Source: a cyanobacterium PCC 7702 (GTDB lineage Bacteria; Cyanobacteriota; Cyanobacteriia; Cyanobacteriales; Nostocaceae). Taken from it: a stretch of DNA of 64,000 nucleotides. A program made the translations under genes and the position numbers. The number at the start of each line of letters is the position of its first letter. The stretch's first letter is position 1. A model generated the notes under the pieces. The model was not told the origin of the DNA, searched no databases, and saw only the letters and a program-made list of their open reading frames with translations. This document shows positions 37,541 to 47,317 of this stretch, piece by piece. The stretch spans positions 2,594,333 to 2,658,332 of the forward strand of contig KB235926.1 of the NCBI GenBank assembly GCA_000332255.1, in the 5' to 3' direction.

Positions 37541-38554
37541 TCACCGGAACATGCTGCTGACGGAGCTATCCTCATGAATCCGCCAGATGGTTTCTCCAAG
37601 CAGGTTTGCGACTGAAAGTACCTGCAGCTGGGGGAAGCGATCGCTTTCCTTGACAGGAATCGTATTGGTGACTATTACTTCTTCAAACAAGCCACTTGAG
37701 AGTCGTTCTACTGCTGGTGGAGAAAACACTGCATGGGTTGCACAAGCATAAACTTGACGTGCTCCTTCCTCACGCAGCAATCTGGCACCTTCGGAAATCG
37801 TACCGCCTGTGTCGATCATGTCATCTACCAAAACTGCTGTTTTACCCTTGACATCACCGACAACATTTAATACTTCGGCAACGTTGTGAGCCTGGCGACG
37901 TTTATCGATAATTGCCAAAGGAGCATCGTTCAACTTTTTCGCAAAGGCTCTAGCTCTAGCCACACCTCCAACATCTGGGGAAACAACTACAATATCAGAT
38001 AATTGTTTACTTATTAAATAATCTAGTATTACTGGCGAACCATAAACATGATCTAAAGGAATATCAAAATATCCTTGAATTTGAGCTGAATGCAAATCCA
38101 TTGCCAAAATTCTGTTCGCCCCTGCTTGAGTAATCAGGTTAGCAACTAATTTGGCAGTGATCGATTCCCGTCCTGCTGTTTTGCGATCGGCACGGGCGTA
38201 CCCATAATAGGGAATTACTGCTGTTACTTGTCGCGCCGACGCTCGCCGACAAGCATCAATCATTATCAGTAACTCCATCAAATGATCGTTCACAGGATGA
38301 CAACAGGGCTGGATCAAATAAACATCGCAACCCCGGATGGATTCCTGGATTTGAATGTAAAGTTCTCCATCCGCAAATCTTTTGCGGATCATTGGCCCCA
38401 AGTCTATGCCCAAGTAACGAGCTACTTCTTGAGACAGCGATAAATTGGCAGAGCCAGAGAAAAGCCGCAAGCGGTTATTTTCAGTTACTCCTGTTGCAGC
38501 TGGCAGTTTGAAAGTTGCAGTACTGAGCACAGCAGATCCTCGATGTGCATTCAT
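37541..38554 (-). CDS. prs: Ribose-phosphate pyrophosphokinase (PRPP synthetase)
   Basis: 337 residues. RLRLFSGSANLSLSQEVA, KRFADGELYIQIQESIRG, the flexible catalytic loop KTAGRESI with PYYGYARAD before it, LDLHS-like MDLHSAQIQGYF, and the PRPP-binding VLVDDMIDTGGTI are all in place. It makes PRPP for nucleotide, histidine and tryptophan synthesis. The N-terminus is about 20 residues longer than in E. coli, as usual in cyanobacteria. Confidence 0.95.
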   Translation of the reverse strand: MNAHRGSAVLSTATFKLPAATGVTENNRLRLFSGSANLSLSQEVARYLGIDLGPMIRKRFADGELYIQIQESIRGCDVYLIQPCCHPVNDHLMELLIMIDACRRASARQVTAVIPYYGYARADRKTAGRESITAKLVANLITQAGANRILAMDLHSAQIQGYFDIPLDHVYGSPVILDYLISKQLSDIVVVSPDVGGVARARAFAKKLNDAPLAIIDKRRQAHNVAEVLNVVGDVKGKTAVLVDDMIDTGGTISEGARLLREEGARQVYACATHAVFSPPAVERLSSGLFEEVIVTNTIPVKESDRFPQLQVLSVANLLGETIWRIHEDSSVSSMFR

Positions 38555-39356
38555 GGCAATCTTATCATCAGATATTTAGATATTTAATAGAAATAGCCCT
38601 CATAAACTTGTGTAAGTTTTGTTGAAGCTTTCATAAAAACTTTAAACATACCTCCATGAGAACACAACTTCCTGATTAGCGAGGCTTGTGTGGCAAACAG
38701 ACGCGCATCAATTTAACCCCTATTTAGAACATATGACTGCTATTAAGTTGAGATTTTGCCATCTACTGTTAAAAATCTATACATGATGGGTTTATTTGCC
38801 GAATTGCTTTCCTCCTGCGAGCAAGTGATTGTGAGGCTAGAAGAAATCGCTGCGGGCGAAAACTTTGCAGTTACTTAATTTCCTATGATACTACTTACAA
38901 ATTGCTACATTAGCAAGGTAACTTTTAATTTGCCAGCGTACGGACCAAGAAAAAACAAAAATTAGGACTCCGGGAGTTACCAGATTTCGCTTTGGTCAAC
39001 AGGCTAGTCAGAAATCAGACTGGAGCTTGGTTAAGCTAATTAAAACAGCATAAAAGACCATTTTGGAACTTTGTTTGCATAACTGGCGTCCTGAGCCTGA
39101 CAAACGCTGAATTCCCGTATTCTAACAGCACCAGTATCGGGGGCAAAATGTGTATATTAATGTCTAAACATTCAAGATTTCATATTGTTTTTACTTCTAG
39201 GCACTGAAGAAGGAGTGTAAAAATAGAGTGAGTTGAGTACGATGAGGATTTATTTTTACTAACCTAGCAGCACGGTAGTAGATTGCGCGCCGGGCCAAGC
39301 ACTTTTTGTCAGTAACTTTTTCCGAAGTAATGCTATTGACTGAATGAATCATAAAG
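38555..39356. other. Divergent intergenic region of 0.8 kb
   Basis: Upstream of both prs and the Ser/Thr kinase gene, so promoters are expected at both ends. A 31-residue frame at 38783-38878 (opening MMGLFAELLSSCEQ) is open but has no ribosome site and is too short to support. No tRNA or hairpin with a T-run was found. Confidence 0.45.
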
Positions 39357-41111
39357 ATGCAACCACCAATTTCAGTTGGCACTGTTCTACAAAACCGTTA
39401 TCGTTTGATACAAATTCTTGGTCAGGGAGGTTTTGGTAGAACCTACCTAGCAGAAGATCAAAGACGTTTTAACGAACTTTGTGCCATCAAAGAATTGATT
39501 CCCAACACTACAGACCCTGGAGCTTGGCAAAAGGCGCAAGAGCTTTTTCTGCGGGAAGCAGCAATTTTATATCAAATAAAGCATCCCCAAGTTCCGCAAT
39601 TTCGGGAAAGGTTTGAACAAGACCAGCGCTTGTTTTTGGTGCAAGATTATGTGGCTGGAAAAACCTACCGCGAGCTGCTAGAAGAACGCAAAGCTTCGAA
39701 ACAAGCGTTTACAGAAGAAGAAGTGTTGCAATTGTTGCGCTCTTTGCTACCGGTATTAGAGCATATTCACGCTCGAGGCATTATTCACCGCGATATTTCC
39801 CCAGATAATATTATTCTGCGCTCCCTCGATAACAAGCCAGTTTTGATAGATTTTGGAGTAGTCAAAGAATTAGCGACGCGGTTGCAATCGCCGAATTTAA
39901 CGGCGTCAACAACTTATGTAGGGAAATTAGGTTATTCACCCAGCGAACAAATGCAAACAGGGCAAGCTTATCCCAGCAGCGATTTGTATGCACTGGCTGT
40001 GACGGCAATTGTTTTGCTGACTGGAAAGGAACCTCAAGAATTATTCGATGAAAATCAACTAACTTGGAATTGGCAACGTTGGGTGACAGTAAATCCCCAA
40101 TTGGCTCGAGTTTTAAATCGAATGTTGAGTTACAGGCCGGGCGATCGCTATCAAAGTGCAGCAGAAGTTTTAGAAGCACTTTCATCTGTCGAACAACCAT
40201 CACCAGCGCCACAAGTACCGTTATCCGATATTCAAACCGTTCCTATTGCTCGCCGTCCCCATCAAGTACCCCTATCTGCTCCCAGCAGCAAACAACAACC
40301 TGTAATTCCGGAACCCACGACAAGATCGGTTTTAGATAATCCCTGGGCAATGGGAACGATTACCTTAGTGGTAGCGATTGTTGCAGGATTCGGTTCTTGG
40401 GTAGTAGTGCGTTCTCTTCACAATTCTCCACCAGAACTGCCACCTACTTCACCGCAAACTTTTCCCTCGCCTGTGGTAACTGGCGGTACAACGGCGTCAC
40501 CCTCAACTCCTCCTTTAGTAGAAACACCCTCCCCATCAGTACCCCCAACCCCCACAGTCAAAGTTAAGTTTTTGGATTTTAGTAAATCTAACACGGTGAA
40601 AGTAGACGGGACAATCAAAGCCAATGAAATCATCCGCTACAATTTTAAAGGCCAAAAAAATCAACAATTAACCGTGTTACTAGCCCAGGAAAGCGGCGTT
40701 TTGCTTTCTGTTTTGGGTGATAACCAACGACCTATTGAAGATGCTGCCAAAGCAGTGACTTTCTACCAAGGTATATTACCCGTTACTGGCACCTACACTA
40801 TTGAATTAACCTTAGCTGAAGGAATTACTGAAAGCGATTATAGCCTGAATGCTAAATTAGAAAATTCTATTGCACCCATACCTATTCCCACACCAACAAC
40901 AACGCCTACCCAAACTCCTACTGCAACTCCCACAGAAATTCCTACACCCACACCCTCACAAACTTCTTCTCCCCTACCGACAACACTACCTTCCCCTACC
41001 CAAACACCTTTACAAACTCCTATCCCTTCGCCGGCGACACCTACTTTCACAGCTACACCATTTATATCTCCCTCCGTCCCTAAGCAAGATGGTACTTCCT
41101 CACCTTTCTAG
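39357..41111 (+). CDS. Serine/threonine protein kinase with membrane anchor and PPC-like C-terminus
   Basis: 584 residues. Kinase domain about 14-270 with GQGGFGRTY (P-loop), AIKEL (catalytic Lys), HRDISPDNI (catalytic loop) and DFGVVKE. A membrane helix follows at about 328-350, then a Pro/Thr/Ser linker, a beta-rich domain (about 400-500, TGTYTIELTLAEG) resembling the bacterial pre-peptidase PPC fold, and a Pro/Thr-rich tail of about 75 residues. The kinase is cytoplasmic and the rest probably periplasmic or lumenal, suggesting sensing across the membrane. Confidence 0.88.
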   Translation: MQPPISVGTVLQNRYRLIQILGQGGFGRTYLAEDQRRFNELCAIKELIPNTTDPGAWQKAQELFLREAAILYQIKHPQVPQFRERFEQDQRLFLVQDYVAGKTYRELLEERKASKQAFTEEEVLQLLRSLLPVLEHIHARGIIHRDISPDNIILRSLDNKPVLIDFGVVKELATRLQSPNLTASTTYVGKLGYSPSEQMQTGQAYPSSDLYALAVTAIVLLTGKEPQELFDENQLTWNWQRWVTVNPQLARVLNRMLSYRPGDRYQSAAEVLEALSSVEQPSPAPQVPLSDIQTVPIARRPHQVPLSAPSSKQQPVIPEPTTRSVLDNPWAMGTITLVVAIVAGFGSWVVVRSLHNSPPELPPTSPQTFPSPVVTGGTTASPSTPPLVETPSPSVPPTPTVKVKFLDFSKSNTVKVDGTIKANEIIRYNFKGQKNQQLTVLLAQESGVLLSVLGDNQRPIEDAAKAVTFYQGILPVTGTYTIELTLAEGITESDYSLNAKLENSIAPIPIPTPTTTPTQTPTATPTEIPTPTPSQTSSPLPTTLPSPTQTPLQTPIPSPATPTFTATPFISPSVPKQDGTSSPF

Positions 41112-41248
41112 CAAGAATTTACCACCTGAGGCAGAACGGTTGTAGGTGGACTTGCCGAAGATGTATTAGATTAATTAGTAGTTGGTTGTTAATGGCGATG
41201 ACTGTTAACTGCTAACTACTCACACTAACTACCAATTCGGAATTGATA

Positions 41249-41929
41249 TTGAACGCATTACTGGTTACTGGAACGGATACTGAAGCTGGCAAAACTGTTT
41301 TGACAACAGCCTTAGCAGCTTATTGGCAAAAATATTGCTCCAGTCGCCGTCTGGGAATTATGAAACCACTGCAATCTGGAACGGGCGATCGCGAGCATTA
41401 CCAAAAGCTGTTTTCTCTCCAACAATCTCCCGAAGAAATTACACCTTTATACTTTCAAGCACCTTTGGCTCCCCCGATCGCCGCAGCGCGAGAAAATCGC
41501 CAGATCGATTTGGCTGTTGTTTGGCAAACCTTGACAGCTTTGGCCCAAAATCGAGATTTTATTTTAGTAGAAGCTTTGGGAGGACTGGGTTCACCCGTGA
41601 CTGCGGAGCTAACAGTAGCAGACTTAGCCAGTCAATGGCGTTTACCTGCGGTATTAGTGGTACCGGTGAAATTGGGTGCCATCGCCCAAACCGTAGCAAA
41701 TGTAGCATTAGCAAGACTAACAGGGGTAAAGTTATTGGGAATTATTCTCAATTGTTTCCAACCCCGCAGCGCCCAAGAAATTGCTGATTGGACACCAGCA
41801 GACTTGATTCAGTCCCTGACGCATATCCCTGTTTTAGGTTGCTTGCCTTATTTAGAAAATCCTAAAGATTTAGACCAACTTGCCCAAATAGCATCAAATT
41901 TAGACTTAGAAAGTTTATTTGGTAGTTAG
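41249..41929 (+). CDS. bioD: Dethiobiotin synthetase
   Basis: 226 residues, TTG start at 41249 ([17 protein letters not shown]...); another in-frame TTG is two codons earlier. P-loop [16 protein letters not shown] (substrate Lys), and the EALGGLGSP block identify BioD. It closes the ureido ring in biotin synthesis with ATP and CO2. No other bio genes are adjacent. The M20 gene follows 65 bp later. Confidence 0.9.
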   Translation: MNALLVTGTDTEAGKTVLTTALAAYWQKYCSSRRLGIMKPLQSGTGDREHYQKLFSLQQSPEEITPLYFQAPLAPPIAAARENRQIDLAVVWQTLTALAQNRDFILVEALGGLGSPVTAELTVADLASQWRLPAVLVVPVKLGAIAQTVANVALARLTGVKLLGIILNCFQPRSAQEIADWTPADLIQSLTHIPVLGCLPYLENPKDLDQLAQIASNLDLESLFGS

Positions 41930-41994
41930 AAGTTAGCACTTAGTTATTTGCTTGTTTAGCAATATTCAATCTCCAACCATATATTTAACGAACA

Positions 41995-43212
41995 ATGGTT
42001 TCTACATTCCCCAACTCGACTAAGATTAATTTATCCCGCATTCGACCCTCAATTCGCTCGTTGCAACCTTTACTGGTAGAATGGCGGCGACGATTTCACC
42101 AAAAACCTGAATTGGGTTTTCAAGAACAATTAACAGCTGAATTTGTCTCGCAAAAATTGCAACAATGGGGAATCGAGCATCAAACTGCTGTTGCCAAAAC
42201 TGGTATAGTTGCTACTGTTAGAGGTAAAAAACCCGGGAGCGAGAAAGTACTGGCAATTCGAGCAGATATGGATGCTTTGCCGATTCAAGAACTCAATGAA
42301 GTGCCGTATCGTTCCCAACACGATGGCATTATGCACGCTTGCGGACACGACGGACATACAGCGATCGCCCTTGGTACAGCTTATTATCTGCAACAACACC
42401 GCCAAGATTTTCCCGGAGCTGTAAAAATTATCTTCCAGCCAGCAGAAGAAGGGCCGGGAGGTGCAAAACCAATGATCGCAGCTGGTGTGCTCAAAAATCC
42501 TGATGTTGATGCCATTATTGGTTTACATCTGTGGAACAATCTTCCCTTAGGAACAGTGGGCGTGCGTCCCGGTCCTTTAATGGCAGCCGTGGAATTTTTT
42601 GAGTGTACAATTTTCGGCAAAGGTGGACATGGAGCCATACCCCATCAAACGGTAGATTCAGTCGTAGTCGCCGCTCAAGTAGTAACCGCTTTACAAACCA
42701 TTGTCTCCCGCAACGTTAATCCCATTGATTCCGCAGTAGTCACCGTCGGCGCCCTTCATGCCGGTACTGCACATAATGTAATAGCTGATACCGCTACTCT
42801 CAAAGGCAGCGTTAGATATTTTAATCCTTCTTATCAAGGCTTTTTCTCCCAACGCATCACCCAAGTAATTGCCGGCATTTGTGAAAGTCATGGTGCTCGT
42901 TATGACTTACAATATCACGAACTTTACCCAGCTACGATCAATAATGCCGCCATGGCTGAATTAGTGCGGTCGGTAGCTCTAGAGGTAGTAGAAACACCCC
43001 TGGGTATAGTACCAGAATGCCAAACTATGGGCAGTGAGGATATGTCCTTCTTTTTGCAAGAAGTCCCGGGTTGCTACTTCTTCCTTGGCTGCGCTAACCC
43101 TGACAAAAACCTCAACTATCCTCACCACCATCCCCGCTTTGATTTTGACGAAACAGCATTGGCTATGGGTGTGGAAATGTTTGTTCGCTGCGTAGAGAAA
43201 TTCTTCGGTTGA
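41995..43212 (+). CDS. M20 family amidohydrolase (N-acyl amino acid / IAA-conjugate hydrolase type)
   Basis: 405 residues. The metal ligands are seen in MHACGHDGHTA, the catalytic Glu in FQPAEEGPGG, and HLWNNLP, with the dimerisation domain FGKGGHGAIPHQTVDSV and a C-terminal His in HHHPRFDF. The family splits N-acyl amino acids or related conjugates; the substrate cannot be assigned. Often annotated as hippurate or IAA-amino acid hydrolase-like. It lies behind bioD, but a functional link is not evident. Confidence 0.88.
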   Translation: MVSTFPNSTKINLSRIRPSIRSLQPLLVEWRRRFHQKPELGFQEQLTAEFVSQKLQQWGIEHQTAVAKTGIVATVRGKKPGSEKVLAIRADMDALPIQELNEVPYRSQHDGIMHACGHDGHTAIALGTAYYLQQHRQDFPGAVKIIFQPAEEGPGGAKPMIAAGVLKNPDVDAIIGLHLWNNLPLGTVGVRPGPLMAAVEFFECTIFGKGGHGAIPHQTVDSVVVAAQVVTALQTIVSRNVNPIDSAVVTVGALHAGTAHNVIADTATLKGSVRYFNPSYQGFFSQRITQVIAGICESHGARYDLQYHELYPATINNAAMAELVRSVALEVVETPLGIVPECQTMGSEDMSFFLQEVPGCYFFLGCANPDKNLNYPHHHPRFDFDETALAMGVEMFVRCVEKFFG

Positions 43213-43572
43213 TGACAACTTCAGTTATCTTTCTTAGGAAAGAACTTTCCTAGCTCGATCAAAAACAACAACACCCAAATCCCTATTTCCAGCTTAGATA
43301 TTTCCTCTTGATTGTGTGATTCTATCCAGGCTTTTGCTGATTAGTAATATCAGCCCTCTTGCCTCTTTCTCCTAACTAGTATGAGGAAATATAAGCGTTT
43401 GTCTTGGGTGTTGTTGTTAATCGACAAGACAGATGTTTCAACAGCGTTTTTACCTCTTTATCAAACTGCTTTTTGGACTCAAGGCTGTTTTATCTGCCCT
43501 GGAAGCTTATTAGCTTCTATATTTTGAAGATATCACTCATTTACCCTCTAGGGAAAGTCTTGAAACTAAACT
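43213..43572. other. Intergenic region between convergent genes
   Basis: 360 bp between the stops of two convergent genes. No coding frame of quality; a bidirectional terminator is expected but no clean one was identified. Confidence 0.45.
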
Positions 43573-44577
43573 TTACTTTCCTGTTCTCAAAGTTTTCTTC
43601 ACTTTTTTAAATATTGTCTGAAGATGCAACTTTGCCAAATGCATCCTTGTTAAATCCTTAATATTAGCGGGGTAATCAGCTTTGCGATCGAAAAAAGCAT
43701 TTAATTCCTCCAAAATTATTTGCAAACGCTTAATAATATTGTCAGCGCGATATTCGGCAAAAAAATTTGGAGGCAACGCCGGTGATTTTCCAGAGGCAAG
43801 CACCTTGAGAATGCGTTCGATATCGTACTCTTTTGAATACCCAGCTATTTTATAACAGTTAAATCCCGGATCTAAGTAATCAGACAATCCTCCATTGATG
43901 CTGGAAAAAACTTGACAACCACAAGCCAAAGCTTCCATCGGTTGCAGACCGAATCCTTCGGTAACTCCACGTTCTGCCCAGTACTCTGCAGAGTCGTACA
44001 AATAAATCTTAGCGCGATTGAATAACCCAGGTAAATCTTCTACAAAAGAATCAACAACGAATACTCTACACTGCTGCTGCAAAGCAGGAATTAATTCCCG
44101 CATTAAGTAATGAGAAGATTTTCTGGCCTGAACTAAAACATCAATATCTCTTGGCAGATGCAAATTTTGAAATTCGTCGGATATTTGATTGGGTAAATAA
44201 TAAATTAGGGAATTGGGCGATCGCTGTCCCCAAAAACCCATAGTCGCGCGACTGACCGCCACGATGGGAATGCTAGCAGGAAGTCTAAATTTGTAGCCGG
44301 CACTGTGAGCGTGATAAACAACATTGTATTGCTTAATTCTCGAAGCTAGGTGAGCTACATCGTATCCCCAACTGATCACGAAAATAACACGATCTAAATT
44401 CTGCTGTTGCAGTACGTCATCCAGAAAAAGCTTATCCTTTTCCCGCTGACGGTAAGTGACAACTTCAGCAGTACAAATTTGTTGAGCAAGATAAAGTGTT
44501 TTTAATTCAGCCCAAAGTCCTCCACAAGCAAATTTGCCATCCGTTCCAGGAAGTAAAAAGTATAGTTTCCTCATCAA
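43573..44577 (-). CDS. Glycosyltransferase, GT4-like
   Basis: 334 residues. The C-terminal Rossmann half carries the nucleotide-sugar motif RGVTEGFGLQPMEALACGCQVFSS with the E-x7-E pattern, followed by NGGLSDYL, as in family 4 transferases. The N-terminal half is more divergent. It probably adds a sugar to a cell-surface polysaccharide. It stands alone, so the glycan is unknown. The C-terminal 40 residues are Lys/Arg-rich and may touch the membrane. Confidence 0.75.
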   Translation of the reverse strand: MMRKLYFLLPGTDGKFACGGLWAELKTLYLAQQICTAEVVTYRQREKDKLFLDDVLQQQNLDRVIFVISWGYDVAHLASRIKQYNVVYHAHSAGYKFRLPASIPIVAVSRATMGFWGQRSPNSLIYYLPNQISDEFQNLHLPRDIDVLVQARKSSHYLMRELIPALQQQCRVFVVDSFVEDLPGLFNRAKIYLYDSAEYWAERGVTEGFGLQPMEALACGCQVFSSINGGLSDYLDPGFNCYKIAGYSKEYDIERILKVLASGKSPALPPNFFAEYRADNIIKRLQIILEELNAFFDRKADYPANIKDLTRMHLAKLHLQTIFKKVKKTLRTGK

Positions 44578-44683
44578 GTTAATTTCCTACATTCAAAATA
44601 GGAACTGCAAAGATTGGGGAACTAAAACAGCGAAGTTAGCTCACTCCACAAACAGTCCCCTGATTCTTTATTAGTCCCAATTC

Positions 44684-45340
44684 TTATTCCCGCCAGCGTA
44701 CTTTCACAAAATGAGCTTCGCGTCCCCAAAGGTCTTGTGTAGACTTTATACTTGTCACTTCCAAATTAAAGGGAATAGCTGTGGTTAAATATCTCTGTAC
44801 CAAAGCACCGATATCAGGAGCTAATTCTGCTGCTGTTGTTGCTGCTAATCCCAAACCTATCAGTTGTTCGATTGGTCCTCGCGGAAACACCAGATGCGTA
44901 CCAATAGCAAGTCCTGCAGCAAGCAGCATTGCTACTGATAGATTGGTTCCGCAACGGGGATGTACGGCTAAGTGCCATTCTCCATTGGTCAGACGACGCA
45001 AGGCAAGTGTTACCGCACGCCGCAGATCGCTGATATTAACTTTGCCGTAAAGGTAAAACCCCTTCTCTGTAGACAAACCGCTTAATAATCCGTTATCTAC
45101 TGGGTAATTGTTGGCAGTGGTTTGAGAAAATGGAGTTGCTTTTGATTCGCTTAGAACCCAAACAGTGGCATGTTCCAAGGCATGAACCTGTCGTAACATG
45201 AGAATTTCTTTTAATCCGGGTAGAAACGACAGCAACCTTAGTAAATCAGCATCTAAGGTAGGCTGGGGTGTGGTCAAGTCGAAATTAAACCAATCAAAAA
45301 TAAACCCGCCAGTTTCGACAGCACAAGCAGAATTATTCAT
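44684..45340 (-). CDS. Conserved cyanobacterial membrane protein (DUF6391-like)
   Basis: 218 residues. The segment LRQVHALEHATVWVLSE and the later LAVHPRCGTNL fit a cyanobacterial family I remember as DUF6391. Two hydrophobic stretches near 145-185 suggest membrane insertion. His/Glu residues in HALEHATV and the HPRCGTN block look like a metal site, but this is only inference. Function unknown. Confidence 0.6.
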   Translation of the reverse strand: MNNSACAVETGGFIFDWFNFDLTTPQPTLDADLLRLLSFLPGLKEILMLRQVHALEHATVWVLSESKATPFSQTTANNYPVDNGLLSGLSTEKGFYLYGKVNISDLRRAVTLALRRLTNGEWHLAVHPRCGTNLSVAMLLAAGLAIGTHLVFPRGPIEQLIGLGLAATTAAELAPDIGALVQRYLTTAIPFNLEVTSIKSTQDLWGREAHFVKVRWRE

Positions 45341-45681
45341 AGGAAAACTGCTCCTAACGCCGAGGGAGCAATATCATTTTTTTCAAATGTATCGTTTCAA
45401 AGCCGAAATTGTTGCTAATTTTTATTGACTGCTTTGAAAATGGGTAAGGAAGCAAGCGTTGATAGTTTTTTTCATTATAGGGAACAGGTACTGGCAATTG
45501 GAAACGAGGAACAGAGGATCAAAAATTAAAAATCCCAGCACCTCATACCCGATTACCTTTAGCCAGTACCCACTTGCTACTACTCAGTACCCTGTTAAGC
45601 TTGATTTTGAAGGATTAGCACATCACACGAGGCGTGAGGAGAGAAACAAAAATCACCTATCAAAATTTGCCTGACAGTATA
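45341..45681. other. Intergenic region with nothing recognised
   Basis: About 340 bp between the DUF6391-like gene start and the PedR-like gene stop. No gene, RNA or operator could be recognised. Confidence 0.45.
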
Positions 45682-45960
45682 CTAGTACTTGTTTGCATCA
45701 TTGTTGGGGTTAGGTAGGGGACAGCAATTAACATCGTTTAAACAGACTTTGCCCCAGTGCAATGCCCAGCGGACAAGAGCCACGCGATTATCTGTCCCTG
45801 TTTTGGTGAGAATATTGCTGATATGGTTATCAACTGTACGTTTACTGATTTCAAGTTTACCTGCAATTTCTTGGTTAGTTAAGCCAGCGGCCACCAAGTC
45901 AATTATTTGCAGTTCTCTGTCTGACAGACTAACAGGGGTCTGAGACTCGCCACCAGCCAT
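45682..45960 (-). CDS. pedR: Small LuxR-type regulator, PedR-like
   Basis: 92 residues, a lone LuxR/FixJ helix-turn-helix (about 10-70: LSDRELQIIDLVAAGLTNQEIA, KRTVDNHISNIL) without a receiver domain. The tail holds cysteines at 73, 79 and 80. Size, layout and the Cys near residue 80 match PedR, the redox-responsive regulator that reads photosynthetic electron transport through thioredoxin in Synechocystis. The match is by memory of the family. Monocistronic, with long flanking spacers. Confidence 0.75.
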   Translation of the reverse strand: MAGGESQTPVSLSDRELQIIDLVAAGLTNQEIAGKLEISKRTVDNHISNILTKTGTDNRVALVRWALHWGKVCLNDVNCCPLPNPNNDANKY

Positions 45961-46316
45961 GAGTTATTTCATCCTCCTTGGTATATGTACTTAATCGCTC
46001 TTTCCCATTCTAAAAGATTCTTTTGCTGGTAGGCATTTCTTATATTATGAAAAATAATATTGCCAGCGCAGCAGTTTGGAGCTGGAGTTAACTGTCTGAC
46101 AAAACTGCCCTAGGATTTCGTCATCTTTTTTACTTTAGATGTAGAAAAAACAGAAAATTCTGCTTGTTTGCAAAGTATCTACAGTCGAGATTTCTAGTTA
46201 TTTGGAGGAAGGAAAATTCCTGTTTAATTGTATGAATGAATGCCGTAGGCAGGTAGAAACTATTGTAGATTTTATACTGATAATTGCTTTTTTGAAACCA
46301 AAAATCCAAACATGAG
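45961..46316. other. Divergent intergenic region (pedR-like / sugar kinase)
   Basis: About 355 bp between the start codons of two divergent genes. Promoters are expected, but no specific box was identified. Confidence 0.45.
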
Positions 46317-47300
46317 ATGAATAATCCCCGTGTTTTATGCCTGGGTGAAATTTTATTTGATTGCTTAGCCGAGCAATTGGGGCGATCGCAACAAGAAGTA
46401 CAGTCTTGGACTCCCTACCCAGGGGGAGCGCCAGCTAATGTCGCTTGTGCTTTAGTTAAGTTGGGAATACCAGCTGCATTTATCGGTTGCGTGGGTGCAG
46501 ACGCAGCTGGAGAGGAATTGGTAGAATATTTGCAAAAAATAGGCGTAGACACAACGGGAGTGCAGCGCCATTTCCAAGCACCAACACGACGAGTTTACGT
46601 GTTGCGTACCTTGGGGGGCGATCGCCTGTTTGCCGGTTTTGGCGAACACAGCACTACAGAATTTGCCGACACGCACTTGCAAGCAGAGCAACTGCCAATT
46701 CCATTATTTGAAACTGCAGATTTTTTAGTTTTGGGTACTTTAGGATTAGCTTACCCCGAAAGTGGCAAAGCAGTCCATCGTGCTTTAGAACTAGCAGCAG
46801 AATACAACCTCAAGGTTTTGCTAGATGTCAATTGGCGTCCCGTGTTTTGGACCAATCCTGACATTGCACCGCTAAAAATTCGAGAATTATTTCCACAAAT
46901 CGATTTTCTTAAATTATCTCGCGAAGAAGCCCTTTGGCTATTTGACACCTGCAATGCAAGGGAAATTTTCAATCGTCTGGATGGAGTGGAAGGGGTGTTG
47001 GTCACAGATGGAGAAAATGGCTGCAATTATGCCTTCGAAGAACAAGATGGTGAATTACCAGCCTTTCGGGTTCCGGTGGTGGATACCACTGGTGCAGGAG
47101 ACAGCTTTGTGGCCGGGTTTATCCACCAATTACTAACTTACGGTATGCAAAGCCTCAGCGATCCAGAAAAAGCTAAACAAATTGTTACCTATGCCAGCGC
47201 CGTAGGAGCACTAACCACAACGAAACCAGGAGCGATCGCTGCTCAACCAACACTAGCAGAAGTAGAAGCTTTTTTGTTGCAGTTAGGAAGTAAAACCTAA
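46317..47300 (+). CDS. PfkB family sugar kinase, fructokinase-like
   Basis: 327 residues. Both PfkB signatures are present: GGAPANVACALVKLG near residue 40 and DTTGAGDSFVAGF near 260 with the catalytic Asp. Resembles cyanobacterial fructokinases that phosphorylate fructose from sucrose. It is intact and converges on a broken amylo-alpha-1,6-glucosidase gene 18 bp away, so it marks the left edge of a decayed carbohydrate cluster. Confidence 0.88.
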   Translation: MNNPRVLCLGEILFDCLAEQLGRSQQEVQSWTPYPGGAPANVACALVKLGIPAAFIGCVGADAAGEELVEYLQKIGVDTTGVQRHFQAPTRRVYVLRTLGGDRLFAGFGEHSTTEFADTHLQAEQLPIPLFETADFLVLGTLGLAYPESGKAVHRALELAAEYNLKVLLDVNWRPVFWTNPDIAPLKIRELFPQIDFLKLSREEALWLFDTCNAREIFNRLDGVEGVLVTDGENGCNYAFEEQDGELPAFRVPVVDTTGAGDSFVAGFIHQLLTYGMQSLSDPEKAKQIVTYASAVGALTTTKPGAIAAQPTLAEVEAFLLQLGSKT

Positions 47301-47317
47301 AGCTAGCAGACGATTGA

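Noticed and set aside
38783-38878. 31-residue open frame in the prs/kinase gap.
   Set aside because: No ribosome site, no recognisable domain and too short to separate from chance.
40838-41050. Val/Gly-rich open frame on the minus strand.
   Set aside because: It is the antisense of the Pro/Thr-rich tail of the Ser/Thr kinase, an artefact of the repeat composition.
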